From Bubalus kerabau (lineage: Eukaryota; Chordata; Mammalia; Artiodactyla; Bovidae): 64,000 bases of DNA. A model generated the notes under the pieces. It ran no database searches and was not told where the DNA came from. It was given only the letters and a program-made list of their open reading frames with translations. This document shows positions 12,750 through 24,486 of this stretch, in pieces (within the stretch, counting starts at the first letter, position 1; each line of letters opens with the position of its first letter). The translations under genes were made by a program, and so were the position numbers. The stretch is taken from contig NW_026577927.1 of assembly GCF_029407905.1 (NCBI RefSeq), forward strand, positions 1,116,001 to 1,180,000. Direction: 5' to 3'.

Positions 12750-14640
12750 GCCCTGGGAAGCCAAAACTTCCCTTTGAGTTGCGCGCGAAAGCTGGGGGTT
12801 GTGCTCGAGTCACTGCAGGGCCAAAGAGACCTCATCTAGGCGTGTGTCCAGGACCTAATAGTCCTCTCATGGGAAGACAAGGATCTCGGGGTCGCACTCC
12901 AGACTCCACCGGGGAGTCAGGCTTCGCCTCGAGGGGAAGCAAAGGAGTGCGCTCTCCTCTCGAGCCACGACGCGGATCTCTTGGAGCCCACTGAGTGGCC
13001 TCAAGGGAGTCAAGCCTCCTCTTCAGTTTGGAGAGAGGACTCGGGATTGCTCTCCAGGCCATGCAGGAAAAGAAGGACCTCAGCTCGTGAGGAAGGGGGC
13101 GTCTCAGGTGTTCCTCGAGCTGCGGCGCCCATGGGGGTTTTCTCCGGAGGCAGGACGAGGATCTAAGGGAGCCTCTCGTTCGGCACCAGGGAAGTCAGGT
13201 CTCCATGTGCGTGGCGAGGGGGAGCGCGTCATGGCTCTCGAGTCACGGGAAGGCACTACGGCCTCGAGACGCGTTGAAGAAGGACTCTCGAGGTCTTCCT
13301 CGGGGGGCGGCGGGAAACCCTCGTTTCCCTCGTGTTCTGCCGGGGACCTTAGGGAACTTCCCAGGGTGCCTCTGAGAGGCGAGGGATCCTGTGGAGGTGG
13401 CGGGGCCCCTCGGGACTCCGCTGGGTCTGGCGCAACGGAAGAGGGCCTCACCTCGAGGGGAGGCAGGAACCTCAGGCTTCCTCTCCGTTTCGGACTGCGA
13501 CCGCAGGGTCCCTGCAGAGTTGGGACAGGAGAGTCAGGCATCGTCTTGTCTGAGGAAGGGAACCCCGCTGGCCTTTCGAGTTGCTCAGGGGGTCTCAGGC
13601 CCCTCGTCGAGCTGTGTGTGGAACCCGCGGGTCTTTGCGGACGATGCACGGGGGTGGCAGTGCCCCTTCGTGTTGTGCCTTCACCCACAGGGTGGCCTTC
13701 GAAGAGGGGTCCGGGCCTCGGGTCCTTCTCAAGAGTGGACCGGGGAATCGGGGGCGTTCGGCATGTGGCCCCACCCAAGTGGCTCGTCTCGAATTTCCTC
13801 GTGAGACCGGCCTCATCCTGAGGTGCACCGGGAAGGCCGGGAACCCCTTCCAGACCACGCAGGGGAATCGCCTCTCCTGTCGCCATCAGGAGGGGAGAAG
13901 GGGCTCAGAGGAAGCGGTGCCAGGAACCTCGGTGTTCCCCTCGGGGGACCCCGGCGTGTCGGGGGACTTTTGGGGGTCGTAGGAAGGCTGTCAGGGACCG
14001 TTTCGCACTTCAGGGCGGAACAGGGGACTTCCCTTGAGACGCCGTCGCGGGCAAGGGCCTCATCTTGCCAAGAGGTGGGAACCACGTGGTTTTTCTCGAG
14101 TTGCGGCGGCATTCTCGAGTTACGACGGGGATCTCAGCCTTCCCCTGGGGTTGGCCCTGGGAAGCCCAATCTTCCCCTCGGGTTGCGAGGGAAAGCTGGG
14201 GGTTGCGCTCGAGTCACTGCAGGGCCGAAGAGACCTCACCTAGGCGTGTGTCCGGGACCTAATATTCCTCTCCAGGGAAAGCAGGGATCTCGGGGTTGCA
14301 TTCCAGGCTCCCCCGGGGAGTCAGACCTCGTCTCGAGGGGAAGCCAAGGACTCCGCTCTCCTCTCGAGTCGCGACGCGGATCTGTTGTAGCCCCCTAAGC
14401 GGCCTCAACGGAGTCCAGCCTGCTCTTCAATTTGGAGAGAGGACTCGTGATTGGTCTCCAGGCCATGCAGGAAAATAAGGCCCTCATCTCGTGATGACCG
14501 GGGTGTCTCATGTGTTTCCTCGAGCTGCCGCGGCAGTGTGGGTTTCCTCACGAGGTACGATGAGGATCTCAGGGAGCCTCTCGTGCAGTGCCAGGTTAGT
14601 CAGGTCTCCATGCGCGTGAAGAGGGGGCGCGTGTCATGGC
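12750..14640. repeat. CpG-dense satellite I variant block 1
   Basis: About 1.3 consecutive monomers carry a set of linked variants absent from most of the array: 'GAAACCCTCGTTTCCCTCG' where others have GAAACCCTGGGTTCCCTCG, 'CTCCTCTTCAGTTTGG' for CTCCTGTGGAGTTTGG, 'GGTCTCAGGCCCC' for GGTGACAGGCCAC, and 'AGGCGTGTGTCC' for AGGCTTGTGTCC. CpG dinucleotides are visibly more frequent than in the flanking monomers. The same linked variants define the blocks starting at 37,155 and 44,520, so this is a true subfamily and not random divergence. Edges are approximate because the switch to ordinary monomers is read from individual diagnostic sites. Confidence 0.72.
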
Positions 14641-15799
14641 TCTCGAGTCATGGTAGGGAAATCGCGACTCAACACATTTTGAAGCACTCTCGAGGTCTTT
14701 CTCGAGTCATGGCAGAAAACCCAGGGTTCCCTCGACTTGTGCCTGTGACCTCAGGGAGCTTCTCATTGTGCCTCTGAGAACTCAGGGATACTGTGGAATT
14801 GGTAGGGGCCTCTCGGGACTCCACTGGGTGTGGTGCAATGGAAGAGGGCCTCATCTCGAGTGGACGCAGGAACCTCAGGCTTCCTCTCCGTTTCTGACTC
14901 GGATCCCATGGTCCCTGCAGAGTAGGGACAAGAGAGTCACACCTAGTCTTCTGTTGAGGAATGGACCTTCGTTTGCCTTTCGAGTTGTTTACAGGGTGAC
15001 AGGCCCCTTGTCGAAATGTCTGTGGGACCTGCGGGTTTTTCTGGACGATGCACGCAGGTGTCAGTGCCCCTTCGTGTTGTGCCTTCATCCACAGGTTTTC
15101 CTTCAAAGAGGTGTGCTGGCATCGGGTTCTTTTCAAGAGTGGACCGTGAAATTGGGGTCTTTCGACATGTGGCACCACCCACGAGGCTACGTCTCGAACT
15201 TCCTCATGAGACCGGCCTCATCCTGAGGTGCGCCCGGAAGGTCGGGAACCCCTTGCAGACAGAGAAGGGGAGTCGACCCTCCTGTCGCAATCAGGAGAGG
15301 AGAAGGGGTCAGATGAAGTGGTGCCGGGAACCTCGGTGTTCCCCTTGAGTGAGTCTGGTATGTCGCGGAACTTTTGGGGTCGCATCAAGGGTGCCAAGTA
15401 CCGTTTCGCACTTCAGGATGGAACGTGGGACTTCTCTTGAGATGCTGTAGCGGACAAAGGGCCTCATCTTGCGATGACGAGGGAAGCACGTGGTTTTTCT
15501 CGAGTTTCGGTGGGATTCTCGAGTTACGATGGGGAATTCAGGCTTCCTCTTGTGTTGGCCCAGGAAGTCTAATCTTCCATTCGAGTTGCCAGGGAGAGCT
15601 ATGGATTGGGCTCCATTCACTGAAGGGCAAACTAGACCTCATCTAGGCTTGTATCCAGGACTTAATGTTCCTCTCCATAGGCGACAGGGATTTGGGGTTG
15701 CATTCCATACTCACCCGGGGAGTCAGGCCTCATCTCGAGGGGAAGCAAAGGACTCCACTCTTTTCTCGAGCCGCGACAGGTATCTCTTGGAGCCCACTG

Positions 15800-15812
15800 A
15801 GTGGTCTTTGCT
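15800..15812. other. Junction: satellite I to 1.23-kb dimeric repeat
   Basis: Satellite I runs in register up to '...CCCACTGAGTGG' (about position 350 of its monomer). It then continues as 'TCTTTGCTCTGTAGGAGAG', the start of an A subunit of the dimeric repeat. There is no gap, simple-repeat spacer or transposon end at the join. On the far side of the central block satellite I resumes at about position 694 of its monomer, so some 340 bp of monomer is missing between the two edges. A clean insertion with a target-site duplication therefore does not explain the block; a recombination join does. Confidence 0.75.
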
Positions 15813-16496
15813 CTGTAGGAGAGCTCTAGTGTACATAAGCCTGTACATAAGTGAACACAGTCATTCTGTGTGCATGTTGCTGCATACCCAAAATAGGGCC
15901 ACAAGGAGCCTCATGCTCTCCATGCGGCGCGGAAGCTGTGCAGCCACGCAGCAGCTGAAGAATCCAACCAATTGCTCTTTTCTTACCTCTGACAGAGCTC
16001 GCATTGCCGTAGCCCTTGGCAATTTGGAAACACTGGACCCTAACCCCTCTCAAAGTAGGCCTGGGTTCTAGTTCGAATAGAAAGTCAATAGCGGAGCTGA
16101 GGACAGGAACGCGGCAGTCATTTATCACACGCTCCTGCAGCCTGCTACTACAGGGACACTAACGCTAGAAGCTAGGAATGTCTTTGCAAGGTGCGCAAAG
16201 GACAAGGGAGAACCTCGACCCTGACTCTAGTATTTCAGCCCCCTGAGCAGATCTGAGGTTCTCCCGCTGTAGAAGCTAAGCCATTCCTTTCAAATACAGG
16301 CTTCCTAACACAGGGCCAGTTGGCTGCTTGCTCTTCCACGAAGCAGGCTTCCTTAACTTGCAAACTGCGAATTCCGCTTAACAGCCTGGAGGAAAAATCG
16401 CTTCTTGGAAGATTTTTTTCAGAGGCTGTATCCCCGGAGCTGGGGCCAAGCTAGGGGACCCATACTGACAAGGGAAGGCAAAACCACATCCAATGT
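15806..16496. repeat. Divergent first A subunit of the 1.23-kb array
   Basis: This is the array's left edge. It carries the A-specific 170-bp segment (about 16,170-16,350) but differs from inner A subunits at many sites: for example 'TGTACATAAGCCTGTACATAAG' replaces the usual GTGAACCTCATCTCTCAGG stretch, and the central 'GATGCTTTGTGGCAAAGCAC' motif is not recognisable. Higher divergence at an array edge is the expected pattern when unequal exchange homogenises the interior but not the flank. Confidence 0.7.
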
Positions 16497-18284
16497 CTTT
16501 GCTCTGGAGGACAGCTTTGGTGAGCCTAAGTCTTTCAGGAATATTTCTGGCTCCAACAGAGTCAAATTCTGTGTGTGAAGCTGCACAGCCAAAATAGGGG
16601 AACAGAGAGCCTGATTCTCTCTGTGTAGCTTTGAAGCTGTCATTCAAACAACAGCTTGAGAATCCATACAATGCTCTCCCTTACTGCTAAGAGAATTCTC
16701 ATTGCTGTAGTCCTTGACAGTTTGTAGAAATCCGCACCCTAACCCTTCTCCAAGTAGGCCTGGGTCCTAGCTCGGAACAACAGGCAACGGCGGAGCTGAG
16801 GCCAGTAAGGCACAAGTGAGGTCTCACACACTCTTGCAGCCTGATCGTCCAGGAGCAGTAAGGCCTCTTTTTCCCTGCAGGAGGCTCGCTTGCCTTGCCT
16901 CCTGTGAACTGCATTTCCCAGCCTGGGCGCAAAGCTGTTCCTGGAGATTTTTTCTCAGGGGCTGTTTCCCTGGAGCTGGGTCGGACCTCGGGGGCCCAAC
17001 TCACAGGGGAAGACAAAACCACATGGACAGGTCTATGCTCTGTAGGAGAGCTCTAGTGAACCTCATCTCTCAGGAACATTCTTGGCTTCTACAGAGACAC
17101 CTCTGTGCATGAAGCTACACACCCAACATAGTGGCAAAGGGAGTCTGATTCTCTCCGTGGGTGCTGATGCTTTGTGGCAAAGCACCTGCTAAGAATCCAT
17201 CCGCATAGGCTTCCCTCACCTTGACAGAGGTCTCATTGCTGTAGTCCTTGGCAGTTTGGAAAGAAGCAGACCCTTACCCTTCACCAAGTAGGCCCTTGTC
17301 CTTGTTTGAATGGAAAGGCAGTAGCTGAGCTGAGGCCAGTAAGGCGCCAGTCAAGTCTGACATATTCCCGATGCCTGCGCCTTCATGGAAAATAACGTTA
17401 GAATCTGGGAATGTCTATGCAAGGCTGGCAAAGGGCAGTCAGGAACCTCGACCCTGCCTCTGGAATTTCTATCTTCTCAGCACATCTGGCGGTCTCGGTC
17501 AGGAGAAACTAACCCATTCCTTGCAAATATAGGCTTCCAAACACAGGCCGGTTGGCTGTCTCTTCTTGCCGAAGGAAGCTTGCTTATCCCACCTCCTGCG
17601 AACTCCGCTTCCCAGCCTGGGGGATAAGAGGTTCTTGGAGATCTTTTCTCAGAGGCTGTTTCCACGGAGCAGGGGCCGATCCCAGAGACCCACACGCACA
17701 GGGGAAGGGAAAACCGCATGGATAAGTCTTTGCTCTCTAGGAGTGCTCTAGTGAACCTCAGTCTATGCGGAATGTTCTTGGCTCCAACGGGGACATCTCT
17801 GTGTGGGAAGCTGCTTACCCAACATAGAGACACAGAGACCTGATTCTCTCTGTGCAGCTTTGACGCTGTCGTTCAAACAACAAATTGAGAATCCACACAA
17901 TGCTCTCCCTTACCACTGAGAGAGTTATCATTGCTGTAGCCCTTCGCAGTTTCTGGAAATCAGCACACAAACACTTCTCCAAGTAGGCCTGGGTTCAAGT
18001 TCAGATGAACATGCAATAGCGGAGCTGAGGCCAGTAAGGCACCAGTCAGGTGTCACACACTCTGGCAGCCTGCTCCTCCAGGGACAGTAAGGCCTCTATT
18101 TCCCTTCAGGAGGCTCGCTTGCCTTACTTCCTGTGAACAGCGTTTCCCAGCCTGGGCGGAAAGCAGTTCCTGGAGATCTTTTCTCAGGGGCTGCTTCCCC
18201 GGAGTTGGGGCGGACCTCGGGGACCCAACTCACAGGGGAAGGCAAAACCAAATGGACAGGTCTATGCTCTGTAGGAGATCTCTA

Positions 18285-18290
18285 GTGAAC
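18285..18290. repeat. Target-site duplication, left copy (GTGAAC)
   Basis: GTGAAC immediately precedes the LTR. It is identical to 19,589-19,594 immediately after the LTR. In uninterrupted subunits the site reads as a single TAGTGAACCTC, so one copy is native and the other was made at insertion. Confidence 0.92.
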
Positions 18291-18641
18291 TGCCGGGGTC
18301 CAGCCCCAGCTGATCCAGGGTATTCGAAGCAGAGACGGCGTAGGCGAGGGTCAGGGAACAACTGCTTAATTAAACGTTAATTAAGGATATAAAGAGTAAT
18401 AAAATGAGGATAGCTCAGTAGGAAAATTCAGTGGAGAAAAGAGGCTGAGTAGCTTGGTTTACGCGGGGGACCAATAAAACTTCAAGACAAGAAGCTTGCA
18501 CCACTTACGTAGGCCGCAGGCGTCCTTCCGTTCTCCCGAAGGAGAGGAGACACTGAGGCCTCCCCGGTCGGATCTTAGAAGCCCAGGCAAAATTAGTAAG
18601 CTTGGTGGGTTCCGCGCTCCAGATGGAGACTCAACCAGAGT

Positions 18642-18657
18642 GAGAGAGAGAGAGAGA
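18642..18657. repeat. (GA)n microsatellite inside the LTR
   Basis: Eight GA units in a row in plus orientation, (CT)n in LTR sense, in the presumed R/U5 part of the solo LTR. Such runs vary in length between copies of an LTR family. Confidence 0.85.
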
Positions 18658-18696
18658 CATGGGGAGACCAGTATTTCGAGAAACTGATCCCAATTC

Positions 18697-18702
18697 TTTA
18701 TT
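18697..18702 (-). terminator. LTR polyadenylation signal AATAAA
   Basis: AATAAA on the minus strand within AAAATAAAGAATTGG, between the TATA box and the CT-rich R/U5 region. Position fits the poly(A) signal of a retroviral LTR with a short R. Confidence 0.6.
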
Positions 18703-18715
18703 TTCCATGGTCTAC

Positions 18716-18722
18716 TTTTATA
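18716..18722 (-). promoter_or_regulatory. LTR TATA box
   Basis: TATAAAA on the minus strand, placed about 14 bp upstream (minus-strand sense) of the LTR AATAAA and about 430 bp before the LTR 3' end. This is where a U3 core promoter is expected. Confidence 0.6.
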
Positions 18723-19588
18723 CACTGAGATGTTATGCAAAAGTCACGTGGGGTCAGCAGTCCTGACTTTTATCAAAGTCAGGTGCTTCATACAAAAGTA
18801 TACAGAGGTCTTAGGGGTGTTACATCATCTTCTGGCCGGGGGGCCTGCTGACAATTTACGACCCTCTCCTTGTGACAGCGGTCAGTCAACCAGGACACTT
18901 ATTTCTCCAGGGGTGATTATTCTTAAAACAGACGCCACCCAAATAAAGTTACATTCCTATAGGGTGAGGGTGTAGTGGGTTTTAGTTAAGGAAAGAATTT
19001 ACTTAGCCTAAGGTCTAACGTGATTTATATCAAAGGTTAATACTTATTTCTTCTATATATTCATTAATGTGTATAAGGGCAGGGGATGTGGAGACTTAGC
19101 AGTAAACATCAGCTCAACAAATGAAAAACCCTTCACCAATATGATTTCTAATCAGCCCATTATACTTATACTAATAATTTTCTAACTTTTCTAAGGAACC
19201 TGTTTTTAGAAGGTTTAAAGCATCTCGTGCCTCTCATGGTTGAGAGGCTGTGAGCAATCACATGTGGCCGGACAAGCCTGTCAGGCAGGCTAGGGAACCT
19301 TCAGAGGAGTTTGTAGGTTAAAACACTCTTGTCACACCCAGGGGTTTTTATCAACTGGAGCTCTAGGTTAACTCCTTCTCCGAAAGAGGTGGTGGGGGAC
19401 AGCCCCCCGTAAAGTCAGAGGTGTAGGTGAGAGCACAAAGTAGTAAGGTAGGCAGGCTCTGGTTATGGGGGTAGATGCTCGAGGATTTCCAGGGGGACTC
19501 CTGAGGCTCGATCCCACCTTTGCGTATGTCGAGCCTCCTTCCTCATGACCTTTGCCATGGGCGGAGTGCCTCACTCTGGCCCCCAACA

Positions 19589-19594
19589 GTGAAC
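19589..19594. repeat. Target-site duplication, right copy (GTGAAC)
   Basis: GTGAAC directly follows the LTR terminus and then leads into CTCCTCTCTCAGGAACATT, the normal continuation of the interrupted A subunit. Perfect identity with 18,285-18,290 argues for a fairly young or well-preserved insertion. Confidence 0.92.
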
Positions 19595-22500
19595 CTCCTC
19601 TCTCAGGAACATTCTTGGCTCCTATCGAGACACCTCTGTGTGTGTAGCTACACACGCAACGTAGGGGCAAAGGGAGCCAGATTCTTTCCTTGGGGTGCTG
19701 ATGCTTTGTGGCAAAGCACCTGCTTGAGAATCCATCAGCTTACGCTTCCCTCGCCTTGACAGAGGTCTCATTGCTGTAGCCCTTGGCAGTTTGGAAAGAA
19801 GAGGACCCTTACCTTTCATAAAGTGGGCCCTTGTCCTAGTTTGAAAGGAAAGGCAAGAGCTGAGCTGAGGCCAATAAGGCGCCAGTCAAGTCTGACATAT
19901 TCCCGAAGCCTGCTCCTTCATGGAAAATAACGCTGGAATCTAGGAATGTCTCTGCAAGGCTGGCAAAGGGCAGTCAGGAGCCTGCACCCTGCCTCTGGAA
20001 TTACCGATTTCTGAGCAGATCTGGAGGTCTCCTTTAGGAGAATCGAACTCATTCCTTCCATATTGAGACTTCCAAAAACAGGCCGGTCGGCTGCCTCTTC
20101 GTGCCCGAAGGAGGCTTGCTTTTCCTGCCTCCTATGAACCCAGCTTCCCAGGCTCTGGGAAAAGAGGATCTTGAAGATCTTTTCTCGGGGGTTGTTTCCA
20201 CGGAGCTGGGGCTAAGCCTGGAGACCCAAACTCACAGGGGAAGAAAAACCACATGGACAAGTCTTTGCTCTCTAGGAGAGCTCTAGTGAACTTCACTCTG
20301 TCACGAACATTCTTGATTCATATGGAGACACCCCTGTGTGCGAAGGTGCGTACCCAACATGGGGGCACAGAGAGCCTGATTCTCTCTGTGTAGCTTTAAA
20401 GATGTCATTCAAAAAACACCTTGAAAATCCATACAATGCTCTTCCTTACCCGTGACAGAGTTCTCATTGCTGTAGCCCTTGGCAGTTTTTAGAAATCCGC
20501 ACCCAAACCCTTCTCCAAGTAGTCCTGGGTCCTAGTTCGGAGGAACATGCAATGGCGGAGCTGAGGCCAGTAAGGCACCAGTCAGGTCTCACACACTCTG
20601 GCAGCCTGATCGTCCAGGGACAGTAAGTCCTCTTTTTCCCTGCAGGAGGCTCACTTGACTTCCCTCCTGTGAGCTGCATTTCCCAGCCTGGGGGAAAAGA
20701 GGTCCCTGGAGATCTTTTCTCAGGGGCTCCTTCCCCGGAGCTGGGGAGGACCTCGGGGACCCATCTCACAGGGGAAGGCAAAAGCACATGGACAGGTCTA
20801 TGCTCTGTAGGAGAGCTCTAGTGAACCTCATCTCTCAGGAACATTCTGGCCTCCTATAGAGACACCTCTGTATGTGAAGCTACACACCCAACATAGGGAC
20901 AAATGGAGCCTGATTCTCCCCGTGGGGTGCTGATGCTTTGTGGCAAAGCACCTGCTTGATAATCCATCCACTTAGGCTTCCCTCGCCTTGACAGAGGTCC
21001 CATTGCTGTAGCCCTTGGCAGTTTGGAAAGAAGAAGACCCTTACCCTTCATAAAGTAGGCCTTTGTCCTAGTTTGAATGGAAAGGTAATAGCTGAGCTGA
21101 GGCCAATAAGGTGCCTGACAAGTCTGACATACTCCCGTAGCCTTCACCTTCATGGAAAATAACTCTAGAATCTGGGAATGTCTTTGCAAGGCTGGCAAAG
21201 GACAGTCAGGAACCAGCACCCTGCCTCTGGAATTACCGACTTCTGAGCAGATCTGGAGGTCTCCTTTAGGAGAAGCTAACCCATTCTTTCCAAATAGAGG
21301 CTTCCAAACAGGCCGGTTGGCTGCCTCTTCGCGCCCGAAGGAGGCCTGTTTTTCTCGCATCCTATGAAGCCCTGTTCCCAGCCTCTGGGAAAAGCGGATC
21401 TTGAAGATATTTTCTCAGGGTTTGTTTCCATGGAGCTGGGGCCGAGACCAGAGACCCAATCGCACAGGGGAAGGAAAACCACATGGACAAGTCTTTGCTC
21501 TCCAGGAGACCTCTAAGTGAAACTTACTGTGTCAGGAACGTTCTTGACTCCTATGGAGACACCCCTGTGTGTGAAGCTGCGTACCCAACAAGGGGGCACA
21601 CAGGGCCTGATTCTCTCTTTGCAGCTTTGAAGCTGTCGTTCAAACAACAGCTTGAGAATCCATAGAATGCTCTCCCTTACCTCTGAGAGACTTCTCATTG
21701 CTGTAGCCTTTGGCAGTTTTTACAAATCCGCACCCAAACCCTTCTCCAAGTAGGCCTGGGTCCTGGTTTGGATGGCCATGCAATGGCGGAGCTGAGGTCA
21801 GTAAGGCACCAGTAAGGTGTCACACACTCTGGCAGCCTGCTCCTCCAGGGACAGTAAGGCCTATTTTTCCCTGCAGGAGGCTCGCTTGCCTTGCCTCCTG
21901 TGAACTGCGTTTCCCAGCCTGGGCAAAAAGCGGTTCCTGGAGATCTTTTCTCAGGGGCTCTATCCCCAGAGCTGGGGTGGACCTCGGGGACCCATCTCAC
22001 AGGGGAAGGAAAAACCACATGGACAGGTCTATGCTCTGTAGGAGACCTTAGTGAATCTCAAGTCTTAGGAACATTCTTGGCTCGTACAGAGACACCTCTG
22101 TGTGTAAAGCTACACACCGAACATAGGGGCACAGGGAGCCTGATTCTCTCCGTGGGGTGCTGATGCTTTGTGGCAAAGCACCTGTTTGAGAATCCATCCG
22201 CTTACGCTTCCCTCGCCTTGACAGAGGTCTCATTGCTGTGTCTCTTGGCAGTTGGGAAAGAAGTAGACCCTTACCCTTCACCAAGTAGGCCCTGATCCTA
22301 GTTTGAAAGGAAAGGCAATAGCTGAGCTGAGGCCAGTAAGGCACCCGTCAACTCTGACATATTCCCGATGCCTGCTGCTTCATGGAAAATATTGCTAGAA
22401 TCTAGGAATGTCTTTGCAAGGCTGGCAAAGGGCAGTCAGGAACCTCGACCCTGCCTCTGGAATTTCTATCTTCTGAGCAGATCTGGAGGTCTCCTTCTGG

Positions 22501-24486
22501 AGAAGCTAACCCATTCCTTGCAAATAGAGGCTTCCAAACACAGGCCGGTTGGCTGCCTCTTCTTGCCTGAAGGAGGCTTGCTTTTCCTGCCTCCTATGAT
22601 CCCTGGTTCCCAGCATGGGGGAAAAACAGATCTTGGAGATCTTTGCTCAGGGGTTGTTTCCACGGAGCTGGGGTTGTGCCCAGAGACCCACACATACAGG
22701 GGAAGGCAAAACCACATGAACAAGTCTTTGCTCTCTAAGAGAGCTCTAGTGAACCTCAGTCTTTGACGAACGTCCTTGGCTCCTATGCGGACACCTCTGT
22801 GTGTGAAACTGCGTACCCAACATGGCGGCAGAGAGCCTGATTCTCTCTGTGCAGGTTTAATGCTGTCGTTCAGAAAACAGCTTGAGAATCCATACAATTC
22901 TCGCCCTTACCTCTGAGAGAGTTCTCATTGCAGTAGCCCTTGGCAGTTTGTAGAAATCTGCACCTAAACCCTTCTCCAAGTAGGCCTGAGTCCCAGTTCG
23001 GAGGAACAAGCAATGGCGGAGCTAAGACCAGTATGGCACCAGTCAGTTTTCACACACTCTGGCAGCCTGCTCCTCCAGGGACAGTAAGGCTTCTTTTTCT
23101 CTGCAGGAGGCTCACTTGCCTTACTTCCTGTGAACGGCTTTTCCCAGCCTGGGCGAAAAGCGGTTCCTGGAGATCTTTTCTCAGAGGCTGTTTTCTCGGA
23201 GCTGGGGCGGACCTCGGGGACCCAACTCACAGGGGAAGGCGAAACCACATGTACAGGTGAGCACTCTGTAGGAGAGCTCTTGTGAGCCTCATCTCTCAGG
23301 AACATTCTTGGCTCCTGTAGAGACACCACTGTTTGTGAATCTACACACCCCACATAGGGGCAAAGGGAGCCTGATTCTCTCCGTGGGGTGCTGATGCTTG
23401 GTGGCAAAGAACCTTCCTGATAATCCATCCACTTATGCTTCCCTCGCATTTACGGAGGTCTCATTGCTGTAGCCCTCGGCAGTTTGGAAAGAAGAAGACC
23501 CTTACCCTTCATAAAGTAGGGCCTTGTCCTACTTTGAATGGAAAGGCAATAGCTGAGCTGAGGCCAATAAGGCGCCAGTCAAGTCTGACATATTCCCAAA
23601 GCCTGCTTCTTCAGGAAGATAACTGTAGAATCTAGGAATGTCTTTGCAAGGCTGGCAAAGGGCAGTCAGGACCCTGCACACTGCCTCTGGAATTACCGAC
23701 TTCTGAACAGATCTGGAGGTCTCCCTTAGGGGAAGCTAACCCATTCTTCCAAATAGAGGCTTCCAAACGCAGGCCGCTTGGCTGCCTCTTGCTCTCTGAA
23801 GCAGGCCTGCTTTTCCCGCCTCCTATGAACCCCACATCCCAGCCTCTGGGAAAAGCGGATCTTGAAGATCTTTTCTCAGGGGTTGTTTCCACGGAGCTGG
23901 GGCCGAGCCTGGAGCCCCAAACGCACAGGGGAAGAAAAACCACATGGACAAGTCTTTGCTCTCTAGGAGAGCTCTAGTGAACCTCACTCTGTCAGGAACG
24001 TTCTTGTTTCCTATGGAGACACCCCTGTCTGTGAAGCTGTGTACCGAACATGGAGACACAGAGGCTGATTCTCTCTGTGCAGCTTTGAAGCTGTCGTTCA
24101 AACAACAGCTTGAAAATCCATACAATGCTCTTCCTTACCCGTGACACAGTTCTCATTGCTATACCCCTTGGCAGTATTTAGAAATCCATACCCAAACCCT
24201 TCTCCTAGTAGGCCTGGGTCCTAGTTCGGAGGAACATGCAATGGCGGAGCTGAGGCCAGTAAGGCACCAGTCAGGTCTCACACACTCTTGCAGCCTGATC
24301 GTCCAGGGACACTAAGGCCTGTTGTGCCTTGCAGGAGGCTCGCTTGTGTTACCTCCTGTGAACTGCATTTGCCAGCCTGGGGGAATAGCGGTCCCTGGAG
24401 ATCTTTTCTCAGGGGCTCCTTCCCCTGAGCTGGGGCGGACCTCAGGGACCCAACTCACAGGGCAAGGCAAAACCATATGGACAGGT

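Larger units (their letters stand above)
1..15805. repeat. Bovine satellite I (1.715-type) tandem array, left block
   Basis: Head-to-tail array of a repeat of about 1.4 kb. Taking the landmark GCAAGGGCCTCATCTTG as an arbitrary monomer start, starts fall at 1, 1415, 2818, 4219, 5638, 7059, 8459, 9859, 11263, 12647, 14051 and 15454, so spacing is 1,384-1,421 bp. Other landmarks recur in the same order in each monomer: a CTCGAGTT-rich stretch, 'GGAGTTTGGAGAGAGGACTC', 'CTTCATCCACAGGGTTGCC' and 'GGGGTCGCATCAAGGGTGCC'. The period agrees with the known 1,402-bp unit of cattle satellite I, a centromeric heterochromatin satellite described as derived from 31-bp subrepeats. The recurring CTCGAG cores fit that origin, but spacing is too eroded to measure by eye. 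Neighbouring monomers look roughly 80-88% alike, so this is an old, diverged array. The last monomer is cut off about 350 bp in, where the next repeat family begins. No gene is supported here. Confidence 0.9.
18291..19588 (-). mobile_element. Solo LTR of an endogenous retrovirus, class II (ERVK/betaretrovirus-like)
   Basis: A 1,298-bp block interrupts one A subunit. On the minus strand it begins TGTTGGGGGCC and ends GGACCCCGGCA, giving the 5'-TG...CA-3' termini of an LTR, and it is bounded by perfect 6-bp duplications (GTGAAC). Six-base duplications are typical of class II (betaretrovirus-like) elements. On the minus strand, U3 ends with a TATAAAA box (plus 18,716-18,722), closely followed by AATAAA (plus 18,697-18,702) and then a CT-rich R/U5 tract including a (CT)n run. 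Overlap of promoter and polyadenylation signals with a short R region is known in this class. No gag, pro, pol or env sequence and no second LTR is present, so the internal provirus was lost by LTR-LTR recombination. It resembles the abundant ruminant LTR family whose 3' end reads CTGGACCCCGGCA; I do not assign a database name. Confidence 0.9.

Noticed and set aside
13087..13886. Overlapping 244-codon (+) and 260-codon (-) open frames
   Set aside because: Both strands are open over the same CpG-dense satellite monomer, there is no domain similarity, and the frames break in homologous monomers.
1..15805. CENP-B box in satellite I monomers
   Set aside because: Candidate TTCG-containing sites (for example CTTCGAAGAGGTGTCCGGGC and ATTCGAGTTGCGAGG) do not satisfy the TTCGnnnnAnnCGGG core when read base by base.
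18496..18687. Short open frames inside the LTR on both strands
   Set aside because: They lie within U5/R sequence of a solo LTR and have no homology that I recognise.
18291..19588. Full provirus or retroviral coding sequence
   Set aside because: Only one LTR is present between the two 6-bp duplications, with no internal coding region, so it is a solo LTR.
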